Positions 46,372-57,789 of a stretch of 64,000 bases of DNA are shown here, one piece after another; positions within the stretch are counted from its first letter, which is position 1, and the number at the start of each line of letters is the position of its first letter. A program made the position numbers and the translations under genes. The stretch is from Paraburkholderia hiiakae (GTDB taxonomy: Bacteria; Pseudomonadota; Gammaproteobacteria; Burkholderiales; Burkholderiaceae), in NCBI RefSeq assembly GCF_904848665.1, contig NZ_CAJHCQ010000001.1, forward strand, positions 496,001 to 560,000, given 5' to 3'. The notes under the pieces were generated by a model. The model had not been told where the DNA came from, made no database searches, and saw only the letters and a program-made list of their open reading frames with translations.

Positions 46372-47187
46372 ATGAAAATTGCCTTCATCGGCGGCGGCAA
46401 CATGGCCGCCGCACTCATCGGCGGCCTGATCCGCAAGGGCGTTCCCGCCGACAATCTCTACGCGATCGATCCGAACGAAGACGCCCGCAAGCGCAGCACC
46501 GAGCAGTTCGGCGTGCGCACCGGCGCCGCCGCAGACGCCGCGCTCGTGTCGTATGACGCAGTTCTGATCGCAGTGAAGCCGCAAATCGCCAAGGCCGTGG
46601 CTGAAGGCATCGCTCCTTACCTCGGCGCGCACCAGGTCGTCATCAGCATCATGGCCGGCATTCGCATCGACGACCTTTCGCGCTGGCTGAACGGCCATGC
46701 GCGCGTCGTGCGCACGATGCCGAACACGCCTGCGCTGATCGGCATGGGCGCAACCGGTCTCGTCGCGAGCAGCGGCGTCGACGCGGCGGGCCGCCAGCTT
46801 GCGTCCGACGTGCTCGGCGCCGTGGGCCAAACGGTGTGGTTCGACGACGAAGCGAAGATCGACGCGGTCACCGGCATCTCGGGCAGCGGCCCGGCCTACG
46901 TGTTCTACTTCATCGAAGCGCTCGAAGAAGCGGCGCGCCAGCTCGGCATGGACGAGCAGCAAGGCCGCGCACTGGCCATCGCCACGTTCGCGGGTGCGGC
47001 GCAGCTCGCGCTGCAATCGGACGAGCCGCCCGCCGTGCTGCGCGAGCGCGTGACCTCCAAGGGCGGTACGACGGCCGCCGCGCTGGCGTCGTTCGATGCG
47101 TCGAGCGTGAAGGCCGCCATCGTCAAGGGCGCGCTCGCCGCAGATGCACGTGCGAAGGAAATGGGCGAGGAATTCGGCAAGCAGTAA
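46372..47187 (+). CDS. proC: Pyrroline-5-carboxylate reductase
   Basis: This 271-residue NAD(P)H-dependent enzyme performs the last step of proline synthesis. The N-terminal Rossmann motif is KIAFIGGGNMAAALIGGLI. Other family blocks are VLIAVKPQIAKAVAEGI, VVRTMPNTPALIGMGATGL, ISGSGPAYVFYFIEALEEAA and the C-terminal VTSKGGTTAAALASFDASSV. It is probably co-transcribed with yggS and ends at a strong terminator shared with the convergent ubiA. Confidence 0.97.
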   Translation: MKIAFIGGGNMAAALIGGLIRKGVPADNLYAIDPNEDARKRSTEQFGVRTGAAADAALVSYDAVLIAVKPQIAKAVAEGIAPYLGAHQVVISIMAGIRIDDLSRWLNGHARVVRTMPNTPALIGMGATGLVASSGVDAAGRQLASDVLGAVGQTVWFDDEAKIDAVTGISGSGPAYVFYFIEALEEAARQLGMDEQQGRALAIATFAGAAQLALQSDEPPAVLRERVTSKGGTTAAALASFDASSVKAAIVKGALAADARAKEMGEEFGKQ

Positions 47188-47205
47188 GCCTGCCGCAGCG
47201 TCCTG

Positions 47206-47246
47206 AAAAAAAAAGCGCCGGGTGTGTCATGCACCCGGCGCTTTTT
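47206..47246. terminator. Bidirectional intrinsic terminator between proC and ubiA
   Basis: A 10-bp perfect stem (GCGCCGGGTG at 47215-47224, CACCCGGCGC at 47232-47241) has a 7-base loop. It is flanked by nine A residues on the left and five T residues on the right, so it can terminate transcription from both sides. Confidence 0.92.
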
Positions 47247-47266
47247 CGTTTGGAGTCGATCTGGCC

Positions 47267-48130
47267 TTAGAGTCCCGCGACGGCGTAATGGGCCGCGATC
47301 CCTACGAACAGCACGCCGCCCAACCAGTTGTTGTGACGGAAGGCGGCGAAGCACGGCATGCGCTCGCGGCCCTTGATCAGCGTGTAGTGGTAAATCGCGC
47401 ATCCCACCGCGGCCGCCCAGCCGAGCCAATAAAGCCAGCCAAAACCGAGGGTCAAGCCCACCCACACGTAAATGCCAAGCGTCACCGCGTAGCAGAGCAT
47501 GATCGCGAGCACGTCGAACCGGCCGAACGTGAGCGCCGAGGTGCGAATGCCGATCTTGATGTCGTCGTCGCGATCGACCATGGCGTACTCGGTGTCGTAG
47601 GCGACGGACCAGAATACATTCGCGGCCAGCATGATCCACGCGAGTGCTGGCACGTGCTCCTGCACGGCGGCGAACGCCATCGGAATGCCGAAGCCGAATG
47701 CAATGCCCAGGTACGCCTGCGGTATCGCGAAGAAGCGCTTGGTGAACGGATACGACGCAGCCACGAACAGCGCCACGACCGAAAGCTGCTTCGTGAGCCC
47801 GTTGAGCGGCAGGATCAACAGGAACGACACGAGCGCGAGGCCCGCGGCAATCGCCACGGCTTCCCAGGCGCGAATGCGGCCCGACGTGATGGGGCGCTCG
47901 GCCGTACGCTTCACGTGGCGGTCGAAGTCGCGGTCGGCGTAGTCGTTGATCGCGCAGCCCGCCGAGCGCATCAGCACCGTGCCAAGCGTGAAAATGATCA
48001 GCAGCGAAAGCGGCGGATGACCGTCTGAGGCGATCCAGAGCGCGTTGAGCGTCGGCCAAAGCAGCAGCAGGCTGCCGATCGGCTTGTCCATGCGGACGAG
48101 CCGCAAATAGAGCGGGAGTCGGGCGAACAT
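47267..48130 (-). CDS. ubiA: 4-hydroxybenzoate polyprenyltransferase
   Basis: This 287-residue membrane prenyltransferase attaches the polyprenyl tail to 4-hydroxybenzoate in ubiquinone synthesis. It has about nine transmembrane helices and two Asp-rich motifs: [12 protein letters not shown] near residue 68 and [19 protein letters not shown] near residue 186. These bind the Mg-diphosphate of the prenyl donor. The N-terminus [20 protein letters not shown] is typical. The start MFARLPLYL at 48130 is chosen; the frame runs back to 48220 without family similarity. Confidence 0.95.
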   Translation of the reverse strand: MFARLPLYLRLVRMDKPIGSLLLLWPTLNALWIASDGHPPLSLLIIFTLGTVLMRSAGCAINDYADRDFDRHVKRTAERPITSGRIRAWEAVAIAAGLALVSFLLILPLNGLTKQLSVVALFVAASYPFTKRFFAIPQAYLGIAFGFGIPMAFAAVQEHVPALAWIMLAANVFWSVAYDTEYAMVDRDDDIKIGIRTSALTFGRFDVLAIMLCYAVTLGIYVWVGLTLGFGWLYWLGWAAAVGCAIYHYTLIKGRERMPCFAAFRHNNWLGGVLFVGIAAHYAVAGL

Positions 48131-48226
48131 GATCGGGGCGGGAAAAGCGATGCCGCTATTGTAGGCCAGAGGTAGGCCAGGGCGCCGCGTTGCCGCCTGC
48201 GCCCTTGCCGCGAGCCGCACCCGAGC

Positions 48227-48255
48227 AAAAAGGGCCGCCGGACATCCGGCGGGCC
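48227..48255 (-). terminator. Intrinsic terminator of dps transcript
   Basis: On the minus strand GGCCCGCCGG (48246-48255) pairs with CCGGCGGCCC (48232-48241), one mismatch, loop ATGT, followed by five T residues (48227-48231). It lies 36 bases past the dps stop. Confidence 0.82.
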
Positions 48256-48291
48256 TTGCACTGCACTTCTCGTGCGGCGCCGCTCTTTATA

Positions 48292-48780
48292 TCAAGCCAG
48301 CAGCGAGCGCAGCATCCATGCGGTCTTTTCGTGCGTCTGCATGCGTTGCGTGAGCAAGTCGGCGGTCGGCTCGTCGTTGGCCGCTTCCGTTGACGGGAAG
48401 ATCGCGCGCGCGGTGCGCACCACGGCTTCCTGGCCTTCCACCAGTTGGCGGATCATGTCTTCCGCGCTCGGCACACCGTCCGCTTCGGGAATCGACGAGA
48501 GCTTCGCGAATTCCTTGTAGCTGCCCGGCGCATGCACGCCCAGCGCTCGAATGCGTTCGGCGATTGCGTCCACGGCCAGCGCGAGTTCGTTGTACTGCCC
48601 CTCGAACATCAGATGGAGCGTGTTGAACATCGGCCCCGTAACGTTCCAGTGGAAGTTGTGCGTCTTCAGATACAGCGTGTAGGTGTCCGCGAGCAGGCGC
48701 GAGAGACCATCCGCGATCTTCTTGCGATCCTTGTCGCTGATGCCGATATTCACGTGCTGTACGGTTGCTTTTTTGGCCAT
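48292..48780 (-). CDS. dps: Dps/ferritin-like DNA-protection protein
   Basis: This 162-residue miniferritin stores iron and, in many members, binds DNA, protecting it from peroxide. The ferroxidase segment [20 protein letters not shown] carries the His, and its downstream Glu/Asp residues follow. [16 protein letters not shown] and the helical C-terminus are typical. The N-terminus is Lys-rich (MAKKATVQ). It lies near katA and oxyR, supporting an oxidative-stress role. Confidence 0.93.
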   Translation of the reverse strand: MAKKATVQHVNIGISDKDRKKIADGLSRLLADTYTLYLKTHNFHWNVTGPMFNTLHLMFEGQYNELALAVDAIAERIRALGVHAPGSYKEFAKLSSIPEADGVPSAEDMIRQLVEGQEAVVRTARAIFPSTEAANDEPTADLLTQRMQTHEKTAWMLRSLLA

Positions 48781-48949
48781 GACGACTCCTTGTGTAGCAG
48801 TGAGACTACGCGTGCTCGTTGCGATCCGGTTGCGCCGCCTACGCCTCTTAATGCTGGCGCGCGAACGCTCGATCGGCCGTCAGTGTAGCCTGGAAATATC
48901 AGAAAACCGGCTCATCCGGCCCTAGTGCCCAGCAACGAGCCCGGCTCGT

Positions 48950-49126
48950 TCAATGTCCCGCGAGGTGCGCCAGGGCTTGCGTGGCGATCGCCACGAAGCC
49001 GCTCGCCACAATCGCGAAGCCCACCACGTGACGCACGATCTGCGTGCCTTGCGCGCGTGTGCGCGCCATCGTAGCGGCCTCGCCTCGTCCCATGGTTCTG
49101 AGGGTCATCGTCATCGTTCGGGTCAT
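48950..49126 (-). CDS. Small single-span membrane protein, unknown function
   Basis: This 58-residue ORF is not recognised as a named family. The ATG at 49126 is preceded by AAAGGAG at ideal spacing. The protein starts MTRTMTMTLRTMGRGEAATM, continues ARTRAQGTQIVRH, and ends in one hydrophobic helix, VVGFAIVASGFVAIATQALA, before HLAGH. The positively charged N-terminus suggests an N-in inner-membrane topology. It lies between katA and dps on the same strand, so it may belong to the stress group. An alternative start at the internal Met20 would give 39 residues. Confidence 0.6.
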   Translation of the reverse strand: MTRTMTMTLRTMGRGEAATMARTRAQGTQIVRHVVGFAIVASGFVAIATQALAHLAGH

Positions 49127-49214
49127 GATCGTGCTCCTTTAGTGTTTCCTGGAAGTCCTGCTTCGGGCGCGGCTCGCTGTCTCAGCGTTGTGACAACAAA
49201 CCGCGCCTCCTGCC

Positions 49215-50654
<1,440 letters not shown>

Positions 50655-50727
50655 GCTGGATTCCTTTCTTGCTTGCGGGTGTGTTCTGGAATGCGGGGAA
50701 CTTTGCGGCGGGGTCGCGCGAGAGACG

Positions 50728-50838
50728 TCAGGCGGACAGCGCGCGGTCGACCAGCAGCGAGAACCACACAGTGCGAAGGCCAGAATCGGCGCGGGCCGAG
50801 ATGCTGGGTGCGGGAGTGTTCGAGTGGGTGGTGTGCAT
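50728..50838 (-). CDS. Possible 36-residue ORF upstream of katA
   Basis: An ATG at 50838 has a strong ribosome site (GGAGGAAGCG before it) and opens a 36-codon frame, [20 protein letters not shown] followed by [16 protein letters not shown]. It ends 73 bases before katA on the same strand. It is not recognised and could be a real small protein, a leader ORF affecting katA, or chance. Confidence 0.4.
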   Translation of the reverse strand: MHTTHSNTPAPSISARADSGLRTVWFSLLVDRALSA

Positions 50839-50892
50839 CGCTTCCTCCAGGGAGTTCCGGTTGGGATCGGTTTGAGGAAACTTTATCAGCGA

Positions 50893-50934
50893 CTATCGAT
50901 ATATAAAATTTGATTTATTTAATCTATCGAATAG
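50893..50934. promoter_or_regulatory. A+T-rich element with ATAG/CTAT tetrads (possible OxyR site)
   Basis: CTATCGAT at 50893-50900 and CTATCGAATAG at 50924-50934 flank an A+T-rich stretch that also holds promoter-like TATAAA and TTTAAT strings. OxyR contacts ATAG/CTAT tetrads spaced about one helical turn; the spacing here only partly fits. It is the only strongly A+T-rich block between oxyR and katA. Confidence 0.35.
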
Positions 50935-51056
50935 GCGTTGATTATTGGGGTCGCAAGAAACGTAAGGATTAGGAGAGGGATTTGCAGCGCGGGCGAATGC
51001 CGCGCCACAGAGGTAAACGCGCCGCGCAGCCCGAAAGGCGCACGGCGCGATGTACG

Positions 51057-52016
51057 TCAGGCCGCCTCGGCAGGCGCCTCGATCTTCCTCACGCCAGGCA
51101 AGTCGCAGGCGTGGATGGCGTCGACGATCGCCTCGATCGCCGGCAAGCGCGTGAAGCTCTTGCGCCACGCAAGCACCACGCGGCGGTCGGGCACCGGCTC
51201 GTCGAACGGCACGTAGGACAGCAGCCCGGAATCAACACCGCCCGCGTGCGGCTTCACCTCGGTCACCGACATGCGCGGCAGCACGGTAATGCCAACACCG
51301 CTCGCGACCATATGGCGGATCGTCTCCAGCGACGAGCCTTCGAAGGTCTTCTGGATGCCGTCGGCGTTTTGCGAGAAGCGCATCAGTTCCGGGCAGACAC
51401 CCAGCACGTGGTCGCGGAAGCAATGGCCGCTGCCGAGCAGCAGCATGGTTTCCTGCTTGAGGTCGTCCGGGTCGATCTTCGGGCGCTGTTCCCAGGCATG
51501 GCCCGAAGGCAGCGCCACGACGAACGGCTCGTCGTAGAGCGGCCGCAGCGTGAGGCCGGTTTCGGGGAACGGCAGCGCCATGATCGCCACGTCGATCTCG
51601 CCCTGCTTGAGCAGTTCGATGAGCTTGAGCGTGTAATTCTCCTGCAGCATGAGCGGCATTTGCGGCACGCGCTTGATCATCTGCTTGACGAGCGTGGGCA
51701 GCAGGTACGGCCCGATCGTGTAAATCACGCCAAGGCGCAGCGGCCCCACGAGCGGATCCTTGCCCTGCTTGGCGATTTCCTTGATCGCGAGCGTCTGCTC
51801 GAGCACGCGCTGCGCTTGCGTCACGATCTGCTCGCCGATGGGCGTCACGCTCACCTCGCTCGTGCCGCGCTCGAAGATCTGGACGTTCAGTTCGTCTTCG
51901 AGCTTCTTGATGGCGACCGAAAGGGTCGGCTGGCTCACGAAGCAGGCTTCCGCGGCCCGTCCGAAGTGGCGCTCTCGAGCTACCGCGACAATGTATTTCA
52001 ATTCAGTGAGCGTCAT
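51057..52016 (-). CDS. oxyR: Hydrogen-peroxide-sensing LysR regulator OxyR
   Basis: This 319-residue LysR-type activator starts at MTLTELKYIVAVARERHFGR (ATG at 52016; frame open 15 bases further). The N-terminal helix-turn-helix is AAEACFVSQPTLSVAIKKLE. The redox pair Cys199 and Cys208 (GSGHCFRDHVLGVCPEL) sits at exactly the E. coli OxyR positions, so this is a true peroxide sensor rather than a generic LysR protein. It lies between recG and katA on one strand and likely controls katA and dps. ATAG and CTAT tetrads also occur upstream near 52045-52067. Confidence 0.96.
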   Translation of the reverse strand: MTLTELKYIVAVARERHFGRAAEACFVSQPTLSVAIKKLEDELNVQIFERGTSEVSVTPIGEQIVTQAQRVLEQTLAIKEIAKQGKDPLVGPLRLGVIYTIGPYLLPTLVKQMIKRVPQMPLMLQENYTLKLIELLKQGEIDVAIMALPFPETGLTLRPLYDEPFVVALPSGHAWEQRPKIDPDDLKQETMLLLGSGHCFRDHVLGVCPELMRFSQNADGIQKTFEGSSLETIRHMVASGVGITVLPRMSVTEVKPHAGGVDSGLLSYVPFDEPVPDRRVVLAWRKSFTRLPAIEAIVDAIHACDLPGVRKIEAPAEAA

Positions 52017-52181
52017 TCGGGGACCAATCAAAAAAGGTGAATCAATAGTTTGTAGTTATACACCTATGGCGAAGATTCGCCAATAATCAGCACCCCTATG
52101 CGGGGCGTGATCATCGCAAAAGGGTCAGGGTCAGACGGCGCAGGCGCGCGCAGGTTCCTCACCACGGACTAAATGGACTGT

Positions 52182-54437
52182 TTACGCTTTCAGGTACTGC
52201 TCGCGCGCGCCGAGCCAGCGATTCAGATGCTGCGTGACGACATGCGGAAACTCGTGCAGCAGGCGATCGGCGGCGCCGCGCGCGGGCTCGATGAGCCACG
52301 CGTCGTTTTCGAGGTTCGCGAAGCGCAGCATCGCCGCGCCGGATTGACGCGCGCCAAGGAATTCGCCGGGGCCACGGATTTCGAGGTCCTTGCGCGCGAT
52401 CTCGAAGCCGTCCGTCGTTTCGCGCATGGTTTGCAGGCGCGCGCGGCCCGTGAGCGACAACGGCCCCGTATAAAGCAGCACGCACACCGAAGCGGCGCTG
52501 CCGCGCCCCACGCGCCCGCGCAACTGGTGAAGCTGCGCGAGGCCGAAGCGCTCCGCGTGCTCGATCACCATCAGCGAGGCGTTGGGCACGTCCACGCCCA
52601 CTTCGATCACCGTCGTCGCCACGAGCAGTTGCACTTCGTTGCGTGAGAACGCATCCATGACGGCGGCCTTGTCCGTGGAAGCGAGGCGCCCGTGCACGAG
52701 GCCCACGGTGAGTTCCGGCAGCGCGGCCACGAGCGTTTCGTAAGTCTCGACGGCCGTTTGCAGCTGCAACGTCTCGCTCTCCTCGATCAGCGGACATACC
52801 CAGTACACCTGACGACCCGTGAGCGCCGCCGCGCGCACGCGCGCGATCACTTCCTCGCGGCGCGCGTCGGAAATGAGCTTCGTGAGGATCGGCGTGCGGC
52901 CGGGCGGCAGCTCGTCGATGGTGGAGACGTCGAGGTCGGCGTAGTACGTCATGGCGAGCGTGCGCGGGATCGGCGTGGCCGACATCATCAGTTGATGCGG
53001 CTGGAACTCGCGGTGCGCCTGATCCGGCGCTTTCGCGTTCTGCGCCTTGGCACGCAATGCGAGCCGCTGCTCGACGCCGAAGCGATGTTGCTCGTCGACG
53101 ATCACGAGGCCAAGGCGCGCGAATTCCACGGCATCCTGAATGATCGCGTGCGTGCCGATCACGAGCTGCGCCGTGCCGAGCGCCGCGGCTTCGAGCGCCG
53201 CGCGCTTCTCCTTTGCCTTCAGGCTGCCCGCCAGCCACGCCACCTGCACGCCGAGCGGCTCGAGCCAGCCGCGCAGCTTGCGCGCGTGCTGTTCCGCGAG
53301 AATTTCGGTAGGCGCCATGAGTGCGGCCTGGTAGCCCGCGTCGATGGCCTGCGCGGCCGCGAGCGCCGCGACCACGGTCTTGCCGCTGCCGACGTCGCCT
53401 TGCAGCAGGCGCTGCATGGGGTGCGGCTGTTCGAGATCCTGTGCGATTTCGGCGACCACGCGCTCCTGCGCGCCGGTGAGCGTGAACGGCAGCGCGCCGC
53501 GCAGACGCGCGAGCAGCGTCTCTTCGCTCTTGCGTCCCGCGACGTGGCGAGCCATGGCGGGCGCGGCGCGCGTGCGGCGCTCTTCGTGCGCGCGCTTGAG
53601 CGACAGTTGCTGCGCGAGCAGTTCCTCGAACTTGATGCGAGTCCACGCGGGATGCGTGCCGTCGATAAGCTCGTGCTCGTCGGCGTTCACGGGCGGATGG
53701 TGCAGGGTCTTGACCGCATCCATGAGGGGCGGCACGTTCAGCGGATCCATGAACTCGTGCGCCACCGTTTCGGGCAGGAGTTCGGGCAGATGCGCGCGCG
53801 AAAGCGCGTTGTCGATCGCCTTGCGCAGATACGCTTGGGTCACGCCCGCCGTGGACGGATACACCGGCGTGAGCGCCTGCGGCAGCGGCGCGTCGCCCTC
53901 CACGACCTTCACCGCCGGATGCACCATCTCCATGCCGAAGAAACCGCCGCGCACGTCGCCGCGCACGCGCAGACGCTTGCCGATCGCCATCTGCGCGACC
54001 TGCGAACCGTAGAAGTTCAGGAAGCGCAGATGAAGTTCGTCGCCGTTGTGGTCTTGCAGTTTCACGACCAGTTGGCGGCGCGGACGATAGGCGATCTCGT
54101 TGTCGAACACCACGCCTTCGGTTTGCGCGATGCCGCCCGGCAGCAGTTCGCCGATGGGCGTGAGCGTGGTTTCGTCCTCGTAGCGCATCGGCAGATGCAG
54201 CACGAGATCGATGTCGCTGCGCAGTCCGAGTTTGGCGAGGCGGTCGGCGGTTTTGGTGAGCTTGGGCTTGTCTTTGGCCGCGGCTTTTTCGGCAGCTTTT
54301 TCTGCGGATTTTTTGGCGGCGCGTTTGCGCGCGGGCGCTGCAGCCCCTTGCGCCTCCTCCGGCTGCCGCGTCCGCGCGCCGTCCTCGGGCAGGCGCGCGT
54401 CGTCGGGCGCGTCGCTCGCGGAATCGGATTCGGACAT
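52182..54437 (-). CDS. recG: ATP-dependent DNA helicase RecG
   Basis: This 751-residue helicase reverses stalled forks and branch-migrates Holliday junctions. The wedge domain (KRLRVRGDVRGGFFGMEMVH), Walker A LLQGDVGSGKTVVAAL, VIVDEQHRFGVEQR and MMSATPIPRTLAMT are all present. The C-terminal motifs VATTVIEVGVDVPNASLMVI and HQLRGRVGRGS follow. The N-terminus has an added Lys/Ala/Glu-rich stretch (AAKKSAEKAAEKAAAKDKPK) before the conserved part. Start could be 54437 (MSESDS) or 54461 (MPPSAN). It is divergent from queA. Confidence 0.96.
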   Translation of the reverse strand: MSESDSASDAPDDARLPEDGARTRQPEEAQGAAAPARKRAAKKSAEKAAEKAAAKDKPKLTKTADRLAKLGLRSDIDLVLHLPMRYEDETTLTPIGELLPGGIAQTEGVVFDNEIAYRPRRQLVVKLQDHNGDELHLRFLNFYGSQVAQMAIGKRLRVRGDVRGGFFGMEMVHPAVKVVEGDAPLPQALTPVYPSTAGVTQAYLRKAIDNALSRAHLPELLPETVAHEFMDPLNVPPLMDAVKTLHHPPVNADEHELIDGTHPAWTRIKFEELLAQQLSLKRAHEERRTRAAPAMARHVAGRKSEETLLARLRGALPFTLTGAQERVVAEIAQDLEQPHPMQRLLQGDVGSGKTVVAALAAAQAIDAGYQAALMAPTEILAEQHARKLRGWLEPLGVQVAWLAGSLKAKEKRAALEAAALGTAQLVIGTHAIIQDAVEFARLGLVIVDEQHRFGVEQRLALRAKAQNAKAPDQAHREFQPHQLMMSATPIPRTLAMTYYADLDVSTIDELPPGRTPILTKLISDARREEVIARVRAAALTGRQVYWVCPLIEESETLQLQTAVETYETLVAALPELTVGLVHGRLASTDKAAVMDAFSRNEVQLLVATTVIEVGVDVPNASLMVIEHAERFGLAQLHQLRGRVGRGSAASVCVLLYTGPLSLTGRARLQTMRETTDGFEIARKDLEIRGPGEFLGARQSGAAMLRFANLENDAWLIEPARGAADRLLHEFPHVVTQHLNRWLGAREQYLKA

Positions 54438-54697
54438 CAATCGGTTAGCGGATGGGGGCATAGGCAGCTTCGCAAGTACAATATCGGCTTTCCGGCATGG
54501 CGCGGCGCGTGCAGCGCGACGGCCTTGCTCTCGGGCACATCGCTGGCGTCGCTATCGCGCATGTCCCGCAATCATAGCTGCTCACCGTGCGTGGGCGGCC
54601 ATTGCAGCCGCTTTTTGGGGCGCAACCGTTTGACGGTGCGGCCCCGCAAAGCCGCCGCGCGCCGGGCCTCCGGCGCATTTCCGTTATTTCAGGCCGC

Positions 54698-55771
54698 ATG
54701 TTCAAGCTTTCCGATTTCGATTTCGACCTCCCCGAGGAACTGATCGCGCAGACCGCGCTGCCCGAGCGCAGCGCGAGCCGTCTGCTGGAGGTCGACAACA
54801 CCACGCCGTTGCCAGGCCAACCTGCGCGTTTCAGCGACCGCCGCTTCTCCGAACTGCCCGCGTGCATCGCGCCGGGTGACTTGCTCGTCTTCAACGATAC
54901 CAAGGTGCTGAAGGCGCGTTTCTTCGGCCAGAAGGCCAGCGGCGGCAAGATCGAGGTGCTCGTGGAGCGCCTGACCGGCGCGCGCACGGCGCTCGCGCAG
55001 ATCCGCGCGAGCAAGAGCCCGGGCCCCGGCACGGTGCTGCGCCTCGCCGACGCGTTCGATGTGACAGTGGGCGAGCGCGTCGACCAGTTCTACACGCTGC
55101 ACTTTCCCGAAGACTGCCTCACGCTGATCGAGCAACACGGCCGTCTGCCGCTGCCGCCCTACATTACGCACGACGCCGACGCGAGCGACGAAACGCGCTA
55201 TCAAACGGTGTTCGCGCAGAATCCGGGCGCGGTGGCCGCGCCCACGGCGGGCCTGCATTTCGACGACGCCCTGCTCGCGCAACTCGACGCGCAAGGCGTG
55301 GAGCGCGCAACGCTCACGCTGCATGTGGGTGCGGGCACGTTCCAGCCGGTGCGTGTGGAGAACATCGCCGAGCACAAGATGCATAGCGAGTGGTACGAGC
55401 TGCCGCAGTCGCTCGTCGACAAGATCGCCGCCACGCGCGCGCGCGGCGGCCGCGTGATCGCCGTGGGCACGACCTCGATGCGCGCGCTCGAAGCCGCCGC
55501 GCGCGACGCCGACCGCGAAGGCCGCGCGCTCGCGGCAACGCAGGCGGAAACCGATATTTTCATCACGCCTGGATACACGTTCCGCGTGGTCGACCGGCTC
55601 GTCACGAACTTCCATCTGCCGAAGTCGACGCTCTTGATGCTCGTATCGGCGTTCGCGGGCATCGAAACGATCCGCGCGGCGTATCGTCACGCAATTGCCG
55701 AGCGGTATCGCTTCTTCAGTTACGGTGACGCGATGCTGCTCACCAGGACAGACGACGCGCTCAACAAGTAA
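54698..55771 (+). CDS. queA: S-adenosylmethionine:tRNA ribosyltransferase-isomerase QueA
   Basis: This 357-residue enzyme transfers the ribosyl part of S-adenosylmethionine to preQ1 in tRNA, giving epoxyqueuosine. It begins [18 protein letters not shown]. The family blocks [79 protein letters not shown] and [10 protein letters not shown] are complete. The ORF continues upstream to 54587 without similarity. It is followed by tgt on the same strand, the classical queuosine pair. Confidence 0.97.
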   Translation: MFKLSDFDFDLPEELIAQTALPERSASRLLEVDNTTPLPGQPARFSDRRFSELPACIAPGDLLVFNDTKVLKARFFGQKASGGKIEVLVERLTGARTALAQIRASKSPGPGTVLRLADAFDVTVGERVDQFYTLHFPEDCLTLIEQHGRLPLPPYITHDADASDETRYQTVFAQNPGAVAAPTAGLHFDDALLAQLDAQGVERATLTLHVGAGTFQPVRVENIAEHKMHSEWYELPQSLVDKIAATRARGGRVIAVGTTSMRALEAAARDADREGRALAATQAETDIFITPGYTFRVVDRLVTNFHLPKSTLLMLVSAFAGIETIRAAYRHAIAERYRFFSYGDAMLLTRTDDALNK

Positions 55772-57070
<1,299 letters not shown>

Positions 57071-57292
57071 GCCCGGCCACGAAACATTACAATAACCTTT
57101 CGCGACAAATGGCGCGGATAGGGCATCCGGTCCGCTCGAACCGCCCAGCTTTTGACATGCGGGCACGCCGCGCCGGGGTGCGATTCGAGATAAGCACTTG
57201 ATCGCAAAGCCTATTTTGCGTCATCGTCGCGATGAATGCCGGTGGTAGAATAACCGGCTCGCTTTTTGATCGTAAAAAACGGAGAGACCAAC

Positions 57293-57622
57293 GTGTCGTT
57301 CATTTCCAATGCCTTCGCGCAAGGCAGTGCAGCAGGTAGTGCCGAATCGAGCCTCATGAGCTTCCTGCCGCTCATTCTGATGTTCGCTGTCCTGTACTTC
57401 ATCATGATCCGTCCGCAGATGAAGCGTCAGAAGGAACATCGCAACATGCTCTCGGCCATGGCCAAGGGCGACGAAGTGATCACGAGCGGCGGCATCGTCG
57501 GCAAGGTGACCAAGGTCAGCGAAGCCTACGTGGGCGTCGAAATCGCTGATGGCACGGAAATCACCGTGCAGAAGTCGTCGGTCTCGACCATCCTGCCGAA
57601 GGGCACGATCAAGTCGCTGTAA
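57293..57622 (+). CDS. yajC: Sec translocon accessory protein YajC
   Basis: This 109-residue protein starts at GTG (57293) with GGAGAG upstream; the frame extends 9 codons further to 57266. One transmembrane helix lies at about residues 22-41 (LMSFLPLILMFAVLYFIMIR), followed by RPQMKRQKEHRN and the conserved cytoplasmic EVITSGGIVGKVTKV. It associates with SecDF-YidC at the SecYEG translocon. It stands at the head of yajC-secD-secF. Confidence 0.96.
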   Translation: MSFISNAFAQGSAAGSAESSLMSFLPLILMFAVLYFIMIRPQMKRQKEHRNMLSAMAKGDEVITSGGIVGKVTKVSEAYVGVEIADGTEITVQKSSVSTILPKGTIKSL

Positions 57623-57789
57623 AGCTTCACGGCATTATCGAGGCCGTTGCCTCCCAAAGAACGGCCTCGCGCGCCCCGCCCGCCCTCGCAGCCACTGACA
57701 AGAAAACGTCAATGCAGGAACGCCCCGAAGGCAACGCCGGACGCGCGCACAGCGCTTAAGGCCATTCCCCTCCCCCGTTGGGTCAACCA

